DNA from: Cyanobacteria bacterium UBA8803
GTDB taxonomy: Bacteria > Cyanobacteriota > Cyanobacteriia > Cyanobacteriales > Coleofasciculaceae
Direction of reading: 5' to 3'
Assembly: GCA_003505715.1 (NCBI GenBank)
Contig: DNXU01000246.1
Location: forward strand, 28,291 to 36,623
DNA: 8,333 nt
The position numbers were made by a program, and so were the translations under genes. The notes under the pieces are model-generated. The model had not been told where the DNA came from. It made no database searches and was given only the letters and a program-made list of their open reading frames with translations. Shown here in pieces: positions 1 to 7,646 of the stretch; the stretch's first letter is position 1, and each line of letters begins with the position of its first letter.

Positions 1-20
1 GTTGGTGGTTGGTGGTTGGT
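1..20. repeat. Heptanucleotide tandem repeat (GTTGGTG)n inside the kinase gene
   Basis: Nearly three copies of GTTGGTG (1-7, 8-14, 15-20), cut by the window edge. On the coding (minus) strand they read as a TNHQPPT-type peptide, because 7-bp units cycle through all three phases and repeat every seven residues. The repeat falls between the N-box and the expected G1 box of the histidine-kinase ATPase domain, where a variable loop is expected. Confidence 0.8.
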
Positions 21-3000
21 TTTCGGGTTTTCTGTTCTTACCCGTAACAGGATGCTGCCGGAGTCGGTAAATTTTATAGCATTCCCTAATAAATTGATTA
101 AACAGGAGCGTAGTTTTTTTTCATCGGTTTTGACGTAGCAGGGAACGTCTGAGCAAATGTAAAAATTTATCTTTAACCCTTTGGATTCAGCTCTTAATCG
201 CAACATTTTTTCCAGGATATCGAGGAGACTCCTTAAGTCAAAGGTACTTTCATTCAGAGTGAGCCGACCTGCCTCGATTCTGGACATTTCCAGAATATTG
301 TTAATCAGAGATAAGAGATGCTCGCCGCTGCGACTGATAATTTCTAGGTATTGTTGATGTTCGGTGGATAGGGATGAGGTGCGGCTCATCACTTGAGTAA
401 AGCCAAGGATGGCATTGAGTGGAGTCCGCAGTTCGTGACTCATATTCGCTAAGAATTCGCTTTTGGCGCGGTTAGCTGCATTGGCGGCTTCAGCATAGGT
501 TTGTGACTGTTGGTACAAAACGGCGTTACGAATAGAAATCGCTGCTTGGGCGGAGAGAAGTTTCAACACTTCCAGACGCTTGGGGTTAAAGGCTCCTATG
601 GTTAAGTCGTTTTCTAAGTAGAGAATTCCTGTAAGTTCGCCTTGGGAAAGAATAGGACTACAGAGAATAGATTTGGGGTTGTATCTTTGAATGTAAGAGT
701 CTGTATTAAAATGGCTTTCAGTCGTCGCGTTGTTTAAAACTAAAACTTCTTGAGTTCTAGCCACGTAGTTGATGATTGAGACCGGGATATGTTGATAAGT
801 CTCGACTGGGATAGATTGCAAAACGGCAATAGAATCTTCTCGGGCAGTCCCTGTCGCTTCAATTAGCAGTTGGTTATCTTTAACCAAGATTAAAACCCCA
901 GTTTCGGCGGCGGCATTTTCAATAACGATTTTCATCAAAGTTTGCAGCAGCTTACTGAGGATAATCTCACTGGCGATCGCCTGAGATGCTTTGATCACTG
1001 TAGACAAATCTAAAGCTTCCCTGCTACTAGAAGAGGTTTTTAGCGCTGACCTATCCGAGGATAAGGTGCCCAAATCGTGGCGGGGAATAAGAAATTGATG
1101 ATATTTATTATCTAAGTCTTTAACTTTGTCATTAGCACCCCATTTGCTGTAGAGTAAGTGCGCTTTATTCAGGTATATGTCTGCCGTTTCGGTTCTTCTA
1201 AAACTCAAATAAAACTTAGCAGCTAATTCGCAAGCGAGAGCTTGAGCTATAATCATTTCATTATTCCTAGCCGCTCTAATTGCATCGTCATAGAGTTGGG
1301 AGGCTTGCCAAGGATCTCCCATCACTTTAGTGGTTTCGGCTTCTACTAATAAGGAATAGGCTAAAAAATTCTCCGGACAGTTATTTGCCCAAAGTCTGAT
1401 TTGCTGGCGATAGTCGTGCAAAATTTTCCGATACCGTTTTTGTTGAGTTGGTTCGGCATTAGGATAAAGTGCTAATAAAATCAATGATTTGTAAATATAA
1501 TGCAGAGCTAATTGAAATTGCGTATCGATAACTGACAAGGTCTTGTCTGCCTCTAGTATCATTTGATAAGCATCCCCATAGTTTTCATAGATGAAAAATA
1601 TAAATGCTTTAGCAAAGTGATAGGTACTCAGTCCGTAGTCGTAGTAATTTTGTTGGAATATCTCTATAGCATGAGCTTCAATACAGCTTTCATGGCTGAG
1701 ACTTGAAGGGCAGCTCGTTAATCCTCTTAGATTATATAAAACGCTTTGCTGAATTCTTAACGCCCAACCTACTGTTGGCTCTGTGTCCATAGCAAAGCCA
1801 ATATAATTATCAAATTCTTCCTGTAGACTGTTGAGGTTTTGACAGATTGTCAATCGTTGCCAAAAGCTAAATGCTCGACTGTGATGGCACCAGGAAAAAT
1901 CTCCAACGGCCATCGCTGCTGCATAGGCTTTATTTTGAATTACCATATTATCTTTCACGGGTTTTCGCCAAGGCAGGATAAAGTTACCAAAGGACATGTA
2001 AAGCCTGCCATCCAGGCTAGCATTGTGAAATTTATCGTTAAGTTGTAAAGCTAGAACTCCAAAATCATATCCAGTTTCATATTCGTGAAATTTACCGCAT
2101 AAAATCGTGCCGTACCAGGCATAGACAAACCCGGAAAGATTTGTATTTCCGTGTTTTAGGGAAATACTAACCATTGTCAAAACTGCCAAGGTGAGTAATG
2201 GTTGGTTGATTAAGTAGGTCGGCGGGACTAAGTTGATCAGAAGGCGGATGACCATTTTTAAGGAATCATCGCTTAAAATGGGAGCATCAATCAAGCTGGC
2301 AATTTTCCTAGTACCGAGATTTTTTTTAGCTTCCTTGGCTGCGGCTAAGAGGTCAGTTTGACTGGGTGAGTAGGGTAAAGAAATATTAAATAGCTCTAAG
2401 GTGGATAAGCCTACCTTGATAGCTTCTTCATAGCGAGCTTTATTTTGATAGTGAATGAGGCGAAGACTATTAATTTTGGCTCTATCGAGGTTAGATTTGG
2501 CTTGTGCTAAGGCTTGGTAAGCTAATGCCTCAGCACTATCAAAATTACCCAGAATAAAATGACATTCCATTGCCTCCAAATAAAAATCTAGAGTCAATTG
2601 ATAATGAGCAAGCCAACTGTTGTTGCCTAAAATATTTCTACCTGCTGTGAAATAATTTAAGGCTGGTTCATAAGCCGTCGAATGTTTGGCTTTTTTCCCG
2701 GCTCTCAGATTGAGTTGAGCCAATTCATCTCGTTGTTGTGGTTCAAACAAGAGATCTAGACCGATATTTAACTGGTTGACAATATCAAAAAGATGGAAAT
2801 CTATCTCTTGAGGTGGTGTATTGTGGAGTAATAATTGACCAATCCTTAAATGCGTTGACTGCTTCTGCTCATCAGGAATTAAAGAATAGGCAGCTTGTTG
2901 CACGCGATCGTGGAGAAATTTGTAGGAGAGCCGCGAATTGTCAAAACTTAAATTTTTAAGTTCTTCTGAATCAAAAAAACGCGGCATCTTGTAGTATTTG

Positions 3001-5012
3001 TGTAGTGGCAATATTAGCCCGAATTGCAAAGCTGACCACAAATCATCGGTTAGGGTGGCTAGAGTTTTTTCGGTAATAATGGCAAGGATATCAAGGTTAA
3101 AGCGATCGCCTATACAAGCTGCCAACTTTAAAGCCTCTTGAGTGGCTTGAGGCAGCTTGCGAATGTTACTGGCAACCAGTTCGACAACCCCCAGATCGGT
3201 AATGCCAAATGCCTGAATCTGCTCAATATCCCACACCCAGATGCCAAGGGCACAATCAAAGTATAATAATTGCTCTTGGTATAACGTTTTAAGCATCTGA
3301 GTTAGAAAGAACGGATTGCCCTGAGTTTTGTTAAACAGCAAATCTCCTAAAGGTAGGGAGCGTTGATCTTCACTCAAGGTATCGGTAATAATTTGTTGAA
3401 CGTGAGCGAGTTCTAAAGGGCGCAGCGTAATGGTATTAACAATAGCGTCAGTCTGTTGAATTTCATAGAGTACATGCATCAAAGGATGCACTGGACTCAC
3501 CTCATTATCTCGATAAGCCCCAATGAGGAGCAAGTATTGGCTATTGGGATTCGTCATTAATAATTGAATGAGTTTCAGGGAAGCGGTATCTGCCCATTGC
3601 AAGTCATCTAGAAATAAGACCAGTGGATGTTGGGGTTGGGTGAAAACCTGAATAAAATCTTGAAAGACTCGGTTGAAACGGTTTTGAGATTCTGTCGGGC
3701 CAAGTTCGGGAACGGGTGGCTGTTTGCCGATAATTAGTTCCACCTCTGGAATGACATCAATAATTACCTGACCATTAGTTGAGAGGGCACCTAAAAGTTT
3801 TTGCTGCCAAGTTTGGAGTCGCTGCGTGCTTTCAGTGAGTAATTGCCGCATCAAGTCCTGAAAAGCTTGAATAATTGAAGCATAGGGAATGTCGCGCTTG
3901 AACTGGTCAAATTTACCTGCAATGAAGTAACCTCGCTGTCGCACGATGGGTTTGTGAACTTCGTTGACTAAGGATGACTTCCCAATGCCGGAATAACCAG
4001 ACACCAGCATCATTTCGCTTTTTGGGGGGAGGGGGACAGAGTCTAGACCTAATTCTCCACCACTAACGCGATCGAAAGCATCTAGTAATTCCTTGACTTC
4101 CCTCTCTCGTCCGTATAACTTTTGGGGAATAGCAAGTTGACCGGATTTATCTAATTCGCCAGGTACAAAGTCAGCAATTTCGCCCTTTGTCTGTAATTGC
4201 GCTAGGCATTTCTCCAGATCCGCTTTCAGTCCTGCCGCACTTTGGTAGCGATCTTCACCATTTTTGGCGAGAAGTTTCATTACAATAGACGACAAGACAG
4301 GAGGAATCTGGAGATTGAGCTGGTGAGGGGGGACGGGAATTTGGGCAATGTGGCAATACACCAGTTCTAAGGGATCGCAGCTAGTAAAGGGCAGGGTGCC
4401 AACCAGCATCTCATAAAAGGTCACTCCCAGGGAGTAAAAATCAGTACGGTAATCAATGGCACGGTTCATTCGTCCGGTTTGCTCTGGAGACATGTAGGCA
4501 AGGGTGCCTTCTAGCAATTCCGGATTGCTAATTTGTTGAGTTTCTCGATAAAGTTGAGTAGCAATGCCGAAGTCGGTCATTTTAACAATGCCGCTGGCGG
4601 GATTGACAATTATGTTTTTCGGCTTGATATCTTTATGAATAATCTGGCGAGTATGTAACTGGCCTAAGGTTTGGGTCAGTTGGAGAGCATAGTTCAAGAA
4701 TGTGGATAGGGCGAGGGATTCCTTTTCTAGCAGTGTTTTGAGAGAAATACCACCAAAGTCTTCTAATACTAAAGCTGGACGGTTCTGATAATTTTCTAAG
4801 CTCAAAGGTTTGACAACCCCGTCTATGTCGAGGTTTCCCCCAATTAAGTATTCCTGTTTAATGTAACCGATCTCATCTAGGTTAGGATTTTCAGTAGTCA
4901 GGATTTTAATAATTACTGATGTTTGATCTGATAGTCGAGTACCGCGATAGATCAGGGTGGTAACACCTTCATGAATAAGTTCTATCAGTTGATATCCAGG
5001 AATTACGCTCAT
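1..5012 (-). CDS. Ser/Thr kinase-AAA ATPase-GAF-histidine kinase fusion (HstK-like), 3' end beyond window
   Basis: Giant cytoplasmic signalling protein. The frame is open from ATG at 5012 down to base 1 (1670 codons, no stop), so the C-terminus is missing. Residues 1-265 are a Ser/Thr kinase domain: VIIK Lys36, catalytic HKD 126-128 with Asn133, DFG 147-149, SPE near 175-177. The glycine loop is poor (one Gly, HEGVTTLIYRG), as I recall for this cyanobacterial family. Residues from about 300 are an AAA-type ATPase: YGRE at 300, Walker A GYSGIGKS 339-346, Walker B LFLDDLQWAD around Asp469-Asp470. Residues about 680-1330 look alpha-helical and TPR-like, without a motif I can name. A GAF sensor spans about 1350-1495, followed by HisKA with MSHELRTPL (phospho-acceptor His1526) and the N-box NLLGNAIKF (Asn1640, Asn1644). 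The G1, F and G2 boxes lie outside. No transmembrane segment was seen. The start is preferred because MSVIPGYQLIE is the usual beginning, although no clear Shine-Dalgarno precedes it. The signal sensed and the targets are unknown. Confidence 0.95.
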   Translation of the reverse strand, partial: MSVIPGYQLIELIHEGVTTLIYRGTRLSDQTSVIIKILTTENPNLDEIGYIKQEYLIGGNLDIDGVVKPLSLENYQNRPALVLEDFGGISLKTLLEKESLALSTFLNYALQLTQTLGQLHTRQIIHKDIKPKNIIVNPASGIVKMTDFGIATQLYRETQQISNPELLEGTLAYMSPEQTGRMNRAIDYRTDFYSLGVTFYEMLVGTLPFTSCDPLELVYCHIAQIPVPPHQLNLQIPPVLSSIVMKLLAKNGEDRYQSAAGLKADLEKCLAQLQTKGEIADFVPGELDKSGQLAIPQKLYGREREVKELLDAFDRVSGGELGLDSVPLPPKSEMMLVSGYSGIGKSSLVNEVHKPIVRQRGYFIAGKFDQFKRDIPYASIIQAFQDLMRQLLTESTQRLQTWQQKLLGALSTNGQVIIDVIPEVELIIGKQPPVPELGPTESQNRFNRVFQDFIQVFTQPQHPLVLFLDDLQWADTASLKLIQLLMTNPNSQYLLLIGAYRDNEVSPVHPLMHVLYEIQQTDAIVNTITLRPLELAHVQQIITDTLSEDQRSLPLGDLLFNKTQGNPFFLTQMLKTLYQEQLLYFDCALGIWVWDIEQIQAFGITDLGVVELVASNIRKLPQATQEALKLAACIGDRFNLDILAIITEKTLATLTDDLWSALQFGLILPLHKYYKMPRFFDSEELKNLSFDNSRLSYKFLHDRVQQAAYSLIPDEQKQSTHLRIGQLLLHNTPPQEIDFHLFDIVNQLNIGLDLLFEPQQRDELAQLNLRAGKKAKHSTAYEPALNYFTAGRNILGNNSWLAHYQLTLDFYLEAMECHFILGNFDSAEALAYQALAQAKSNLDRAKINSLRLIHYQNKARYEEAIKVGLSTLELFNISLPYSPSQTDLLAAAKEAKKNLGTRKIASLIDAPILSDDSLKMVIRLLINLVPPTYLINQPLLTLAVLTMVSISLKHGNTNLSGFVYAWYGTILCGKFHEYETGYDFGVLALQLNDKFHNASLDGRLYMSFGNFILPWRKPVKDNMVIQNKAYAAAMAVGDFSWCHHSRAFSFWQRLTICQNLNSLQEEFDNYIGFAMDTEPTVGWALRIQQSVLYNLRGLTSCPSSLSHESCIEAHAIEIFQQNYYDYGLSTYHFAKAFIFFIYENYGDAYQMILEADKTLSVIDTQFQLALHYIYKSLILLALYPNAEPTQQKRYRKILHDYRQQIRLWANNCPENFLAYSLLVEAETTKVMGDPWQASQLYDDAIRAARNNEMIIAQALACELAAKFYLSFRRTETADIYLNKAHLLYSKWGANDKVKDLDNKYHQFLIPRHDLGTLSSDRSALKTSSSSREALDLSTVIKASQAIASEIILSKLLQTLMKIVIENAAAETGVLILVKDNQLLIEATGTAREDSIAVLQSIPVETYQHIPVSIINYVARTQEVLVLNNATTESHFNTDSYIQRYNPKSILCSPILSQGELTGILYLENDLTIGAFNPKRLEVLKLLSAQAAISIRNAVLYQQSQTYAEAANAANRAKSEFLANMSHELRTPLNAILGFTQVMSRTSSLSTEHQQYLEIISRSGEHLLSLINNILEMSRIEAGRLTLNESTFDLRSLLDILEKMLRLRAESKGLKINFYICSDVPCYVKTDEKKLRSCLINLLGNAIKFTDSGSILLRVRTENPKTNHQPP
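973..980. repeat. HIP1 palindrome GCGATCGC
   Basis: Exact octamer within the GAF-coding part of the kinase gene. HIP1 is strongly over-represented in many cyanobacterial genomes and supports the taxonomic placement. Confidence 0.9.
3102..3109. repeat. HIP1 palindrome GCGATCGC
   Basis: Exact octamer within the kinase gene, in the part that follows the ATPase domain. Confidence 0.9.
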
Positions 5013-5019
5013 GTTAACT

Positions 5020-5128
5020 GGGGAAGAGGGAGAAATATTTGTATTTCTTCGTTGCTAGCGATCGCTCATCGTGCCTAATCTGAAAATAGGGAGAGGGGCT
5101 AGAAAGACGGGGAGAAGAGGGAGATAGG
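5020..5128. repeat. Purine-rich degenerate direct repeats
   Basis: GAAGAGGGAGA occurs exactly at 5023-5033 and 5114-5124, each preceded within a few bases by GGGG. A related GGGAGAGGGG lies at 5089-5098. The tract is almost all purine on the plus strand from 5082. The left copy ends 11 bases upstream of the kinase ATG, so on the mRNA of that gene it would be a pyrimidine-rich leader. Confidence 0.5.
5058..5065. repeat. HIP1 palindrome GCGATCGC (intergenic)
   Basis: Exact octamer 46 bases upstream of the kinase start. It is the only one of the six copies that lies outside a gene. Confidence 0.9.
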
Positions 5129-5248
5129 ACAATGGGCATAAGGGATTTTCATGCTGAGATCAAAAGAGGTGATAGCTAAATTCATCATAATTCTTTAGAG
5201 GGATCAATAGAAAGATCGACATCGGATTAGGGCATGGGTGTTGTTGCC

Positions 5249-5290
5249 ATGCAATTACTTCAGGTACTTCAAGCCATTCGTAATTGGCAT
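5249..5290. repeat. Imperfect inverted repeat upstream of the fibrillin gene
   Basis: ATGCAATTAC (5249-5258) pairs with GTAATTGGCAT (5280-5290) as ten base pairs with one bulged G, around a 21-base loop. The direct repeat TACTTCA occurs at 5256-5262 and 5265-5271, overlapping the left arm and the loop. No T-tract follows, so it is not an obvious terminator. It could be an mRNA leader hairpin, a binding site or chance. Confidence 0.35.
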
Positions 5291-5354
5291 CCCTAGTTCA
5301 GCACGGCAGGAATAACTTACCGCTTTAAAAAGAAAGTAAAAGTTTTGTCTATAG

Positions 5355-6113
5355 ATGGATAGTCAAGCACAAGAAAGGAAAACGGCAAAAACAAGACTGA
5401 CAGAGGCACTTAATACCTACGGGGGTGATACTAAGCATGAGTCCGTCGCTACCGCTATTGAGTGTCTGGTCTCCCTTAACCCAACCCCTGCACCTGCTCG
5501 CTGTGAGGCACTAAGGGATGGACAATGGTTATTGATTAGTGCGCCCAACTTTCCCGATGGAGAACTACGAGCTGACGGTAAATATGTTTATACCCTCGGT
5601 CGGCTGGCTTTTAATATATTTCAACCGACTTCCTTGAAGATTGTAATCGATCGGGTCATACAACCTGTGTTTCCTATTAGCCAAACTGGCAAACAGACGC
5701 ACGATATTATTGTTGAATTCACGACAGCAGACGAGAATATTACTCCCCTACAAGGTATTGTTTATAACAAAGGAATTTGTTCTCCGGTTAATGGTAATAT
5801 CTTACAAGTGCAGTTCACAGGAGGAGAGCTAGTACCGAGAGACCAAACGAATAGGGAAGCATGGAACGCGATATTTGGTGAACAAGCCAAGTCGCCAACA
5901 ATTGGTCTAAAACAAAAGCTGATGACCCTGATTTTAAGGATGATATTCGGGATTGTTCCACCCCAAGGAATGGAGGCGGAAACGGGAAGAGTTTCTTTCA
6001 AAATGCAGCGCTCTCCTAAAGGTAAGCTCAAACTGCTTTATCTTGATGAAGACTTGCGGATCACGCGAGGAGAGCAAGGTATGGTTTTGGTTTGTCAACG
6101 GCTTCTTGGATAG
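5355..6113 (+). CDS. PAP/fibrillin-domain protein
   Basis: A 252-residue protein of the plastid lipid-associated protein (PAP)/fibrillin family. In plants and cyanobacteria these lipocalin-like proteins bind lipids or prenylquinones at thylakoids and plastoglobule-like bodies and help under photo-oxidative stress. The evidence is the family pattern: an N-terminal helical stretch (7-40) leading to LNPTPAP (41-47), then GQWLLIS (56-62) where the family has GxWxLLY, and a C-terminal YLDEDLRITRG signature with a hydrophobic strand after it (229-246). A hydrophobic stretch at 189-201 could touch a membrane surface. No signal peptide was seen. A stop codon directly abuts the ATG (5352-5354), so no earlier start is possible; the upstream Shine-Dalgarno is weak. 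It ends 14 bases before the oxygenase start, which suggests co-transcription. The exact ligand is unknown. Confidence 0.85.
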   Translation: MDSQAQERKTAKTRLTEALNTYGGDTKHESVATAIECLVSLNPTPAPARCEALRDGQWLLISAPNFPDGELRADGKYVYTLGRLAFNIFQPTSLKIVIDRVIQPVFPISQTGKQTHDIIVEFTTADENITPLQGIVYNKGICSPVNGNILQVQFTGGELVPRDQTNREAWNAIFGEQAKSPTIGLKQKLMTLILRMIFGIVPPQGMEAETGRVSFKMQRSPKGKLKLLYLDEDLRITRGEQGMVLVCQRLLG

Positions 6114-6127
6114 GTTTAATTAATTCG

Positions 6128-7516
6128 ATGTACAACAGCTTATTCGATCTTGATTCTTCAACAGTAGGCGGTTCTGACCCATTGAGGTTTGATTGGAAGG
6201 AGGTTTGGTATCCTCTTTATTACATTGAAGACCTGGACAAATCCAAGCCGACATCCTTTACATTGCTCGGTCAAGATGTTGTCATCTGGTGGGATAAAAT
6301 AGCCTCCTGCTGGAGGGTATTTGAGGACAGATGCCCTCACCGCCTCGCCCCCCTTTCGGAAGGCAGAATTGCTGAGGATGGTCTGTTAGAATGTCCCTAT
6401 CACGGCTGGGCTTTTGCGGGTAGTGGTCAGTGCGATCGCATCCCTCAGCAAGTCGAGGAGACTAAAGCAGAAGTGAAAAGAAGAGCTTGTGTCACCTCAC
6501 TACCTACTATTGAGCAACAGGGACTGTTATTCGCCTACCCCGGCCAGCCTGAGAATGCAGATAAGACAAAGGTGCCGATTGTCGAACCCCTGTTAGATTC
6601 ACCAGACGAGTGGATCTGTATTAACACCTTTAGAGACCTGCCTTATGATGCTCTCACACTCATGGAGAACGTCCTCGACTCTAGTCATCTGCCCTTCACC
6701 CACCACCGTTCGGTAGGAAACAGAGCCAATGCTGGGCCTGTGGAACTAGAAGTTGTCGATTCTGGAAAACATGGTTTCCAAGGAGTGTGGGCAGAAGGCC
6801 CGCGACGCGGGACACTAGGACGCCAGGATACGACATTCATCGCCCCCTGTTTGATGTGGCACGACCTAACCTCGAAGCAGTTTGGCAGAACGCTGACTGT
6901 GGTCTATGCTACCCCCATTCGGAAGGGGGAATGCCGCTTATTTGCCCGCTTTCCCTTCAAGTTTCCCTCTAAGTTACCAGGCTTATTTATTAAGCTGACT
7001 CCACGCTGGTACTCTCACATCGGGCAGAATGCGGTTTTGGAAGATGATCAAATTTTCCTGCACCATCAAGAGCGTTATCTTGAGCAAGAAGGTGGCAGTG
7101 CGAACTTTGCTAAGGCGTTCTACCTGCCAACCAAGGCAGACCAATTTGTGATTGAGTTGCGTAAATGGGTCAATACTTACAGCATCGATCCTTTTGCTGG
7201 GGCAACTTTACCACCTGCATTACCTAAGGAAAGGCTACTAGATCGCTACAACTCACATGCCCAAAATTGTTCTAGTTGTTCAAAAGCACTCGCTAACATC
7301 AGGCGGTTAAGAATGGGGTGTGCTTTTACGGCAGCGATCGCTGTTTCTTTTACTCCGATGCTCACCTTTTGGCTTAACTATACCGCCATCCTACCTGCTC
7401 TTTTAACAGTTGTCAGCCTTGTTAGTTTAGCAGCGTGGGCAGGACTCGGTAAGTTGGAAAGGCAATTCTATCAGGGTCGAAATGTGCCGCCGCGTAACTT
7501 GCCCTTGAAAAAGTGA
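6128..7516 (+). CDS. PaO/Lls1-family Rieske [2Fe-2S] oxygenase, membrane-anchored
   Basis: A 462-residue Rieske mononuclear-iron oxygenase resembling plant pheophorbide a oxygenase (Lls1/ACD1), PTC52 and TIC55. The Rieske cluster ligands are Cys69 and His71 (CPHR) with Cys89 and His92 (CPYHGW). The mononuclear iron site is in ENVLDSSHLPFTHH: Asp184, His187, His192. A C-terminal CxxC (Cys381, Cys384), typical of the PaO group, precedes two hydrophobic segments at about 397-417 and 419-438, probably anchoring it in the thylakoid. Members oxidise tetrapyrroles, chlorophyll derivatives or other substrates using electrons from ferredoxin; the substrate here cannot be read from sequence. The reading frame extends to TTG at 6092, inside the fibrillin gene. 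I prefer ATG 6128, since it avoids that overlap and lies 14 bases past the fibrillin stop, though its Shine-Dalgarno is weak (AGG 13 bases upstream). Confidence 0.92.
   Translation: MYNSLFDLDSSTVGGSDPLRFDWKEVWYPLYYIEDLDKSKPTSFTLLGQDVVIWWDKIASCWRVFEDRCPHRLAPLSEGRIAEDGLLECPYHGWAFAGSGQCDRIPQQVEETKAEVKRRACVTSLPTIEQQGLLFAYPGQPENADKTKVPIVEPLLDSPDEWICINTFRDLPYDALTLMENVLDSSHLPFTHHRSVGNRANAGPVELEVVDSGKHGFQGVWAEGPRRGTLGRQDTTFIAPCLMWHDLTSKQFGRTLTVVYATPIRKGECRLFARFPFKFPSKLPGLFIKLTPRWYSHIGQNAVLEDDQIFLHHQERYLEQEGGSANFAKAFYLPTKADQFVIELRKWVNTYSIDPFAGATLPPALPKERLLDRYNSHAQNCSSCSKALANIRRLRMGCAFTAAIAVSFTPMLTFWLNYTAILPALLTVVSLVSLAAWAGLGKLERQFYQGRNVPPRNLPLKK
6432..6439. repeat. HIP1 palindrome GCGATCGC
   Basis: Exact octamer in the Rieske oxygenase gene, shortly after the Rieske-cluster codons. 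Confidence 0.9.
7334..7341. repeat. HIP1 palindrome GCGATCGC
   Basis: Exact octamer in the codons for the first hydrophobic segment of the oxygenase, where it supplies an Ala-Ile-Ala stretch. Confidence 0.9.
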
Positions 7517-7521
7517 TACCC

Positions 7522-7537
7522 GATTGGCTGCCCAATC
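7522..7537 (+). terminator. Small hairpin after the oxygenase gene, possible weak terminator
   Basis: GATTGG (7522-7527) and CCAATC (7532-7537) form a six-pair stem with a CTGC loop, five bases after the oxygenase stop. Only a short CTTT follows, so any intrinsic termination would be weak. Some read-through into the PadR gene is plausible. Confidence 0.25.
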
Positions 7538-7595
7538 CTTTAAATCGTGGCATCTGCAATCCCGTAGGGGATGAAGGGACGACGAACTGTAAAGC

Positions 7596-7608
7596 TTGTG
7601 ATTCACAA
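7596..7608. repeat. Short palindrome TTGTGA-T-TCACAA
   Basis: Perfect six-base arms around a single T. It overlaps the candidate -35 of the PadR promoter, so it could be a second regulator site. The spacing does not fit a CRP site. Confidence 0.35.
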
Positions 7609-7630
7609 ATCCGATATATCGCGATAGATT
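7602..7630 (+). promoter_or_regulatory. Candidate sigma-70-type promoter of the PadR gene
   Basis: TTCACA (7602-7607) matches TTGACA at five of six positions. TAGATT (7625-7630), 17 bases on, matches TATAAT at four of six. The predicted transcript would begin near 7637. The first CGATATATCGCGATA box lies in the spacer and reaches the -10; the second lies just downstream of the predicted start, a layout suited to repression. The call rests on consensus matching only. Confidence 0.4.
7612..7626. promoter_or_regulatory. Putative PadR operator, copy 1
   Basis: CGATATATCGCGATA contains two overlapping perfect palindromes, CGATATATCG and TATCGCGATA. It is identical to copy 2, starts 35 bp before it, and lies 59 bp upstream of the PadR start codon. 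PadR-family proteins bind palindromic AT-rich sites and often autoregulate; assignment to this PadR is inference from position. Confidence 0.6.
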
Positions 7631-7646
7631 TATTTTTGGGATTAAA

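Larger units (their letters stand above)
5013..5354. other. Divergent intergenic region between kinase and fibrillin genes
   Basis: 342 bases carrying the upstream signals of two divergent genes. It holds a HIP1 site, a purine-rich repeated tract (5020-5128) and an imperfect inverted repeat (5249-5290). A CATAAT hexamer at 5186-5191 resembles a -10 box, but no matching -35 lies at the right distance, and TTGGCA at 5284-5289 has no good -10 partner. I therefore do not call a promoter for either gene. No tRNA or other RNA gene was recognised. Confidence 0.6.

Noticed and set aside
1839..2048. 69-residue plus-strand reading frame
   Set aside because: It lies opposite the continuous kinase gene, resembles no family I know, and is best explained as a shadow.
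3980..5012. A separate stand-alone Ser/Thr kinase gene
   Set aside because: The frame continues without a stop or gap into the ATPase, GAF and histidine-kinase domains, so it is one gene.
5762..6031. 89-residue minus-strand reading frame
   Set aside because: Antisense to the fibrillin gene, whose protein has clear family motifs across this stretch.
6787..6972. 61-residue plus-strand reading frame
   Set aside because: An alternate frame within the Rieske oxygenase gene, with no recognisable motif.
7559..7572. ATCCC-GTAG-GGGAT hairpin as a terminator
   Set aside because: The stem has only five pairs and no T-tract follows.
7596..7608. CRP-like site (TGTGA ... TCACA)
   Set aside because: The half-sites are separated by one base, not the six needed for a CRP-type dimer.
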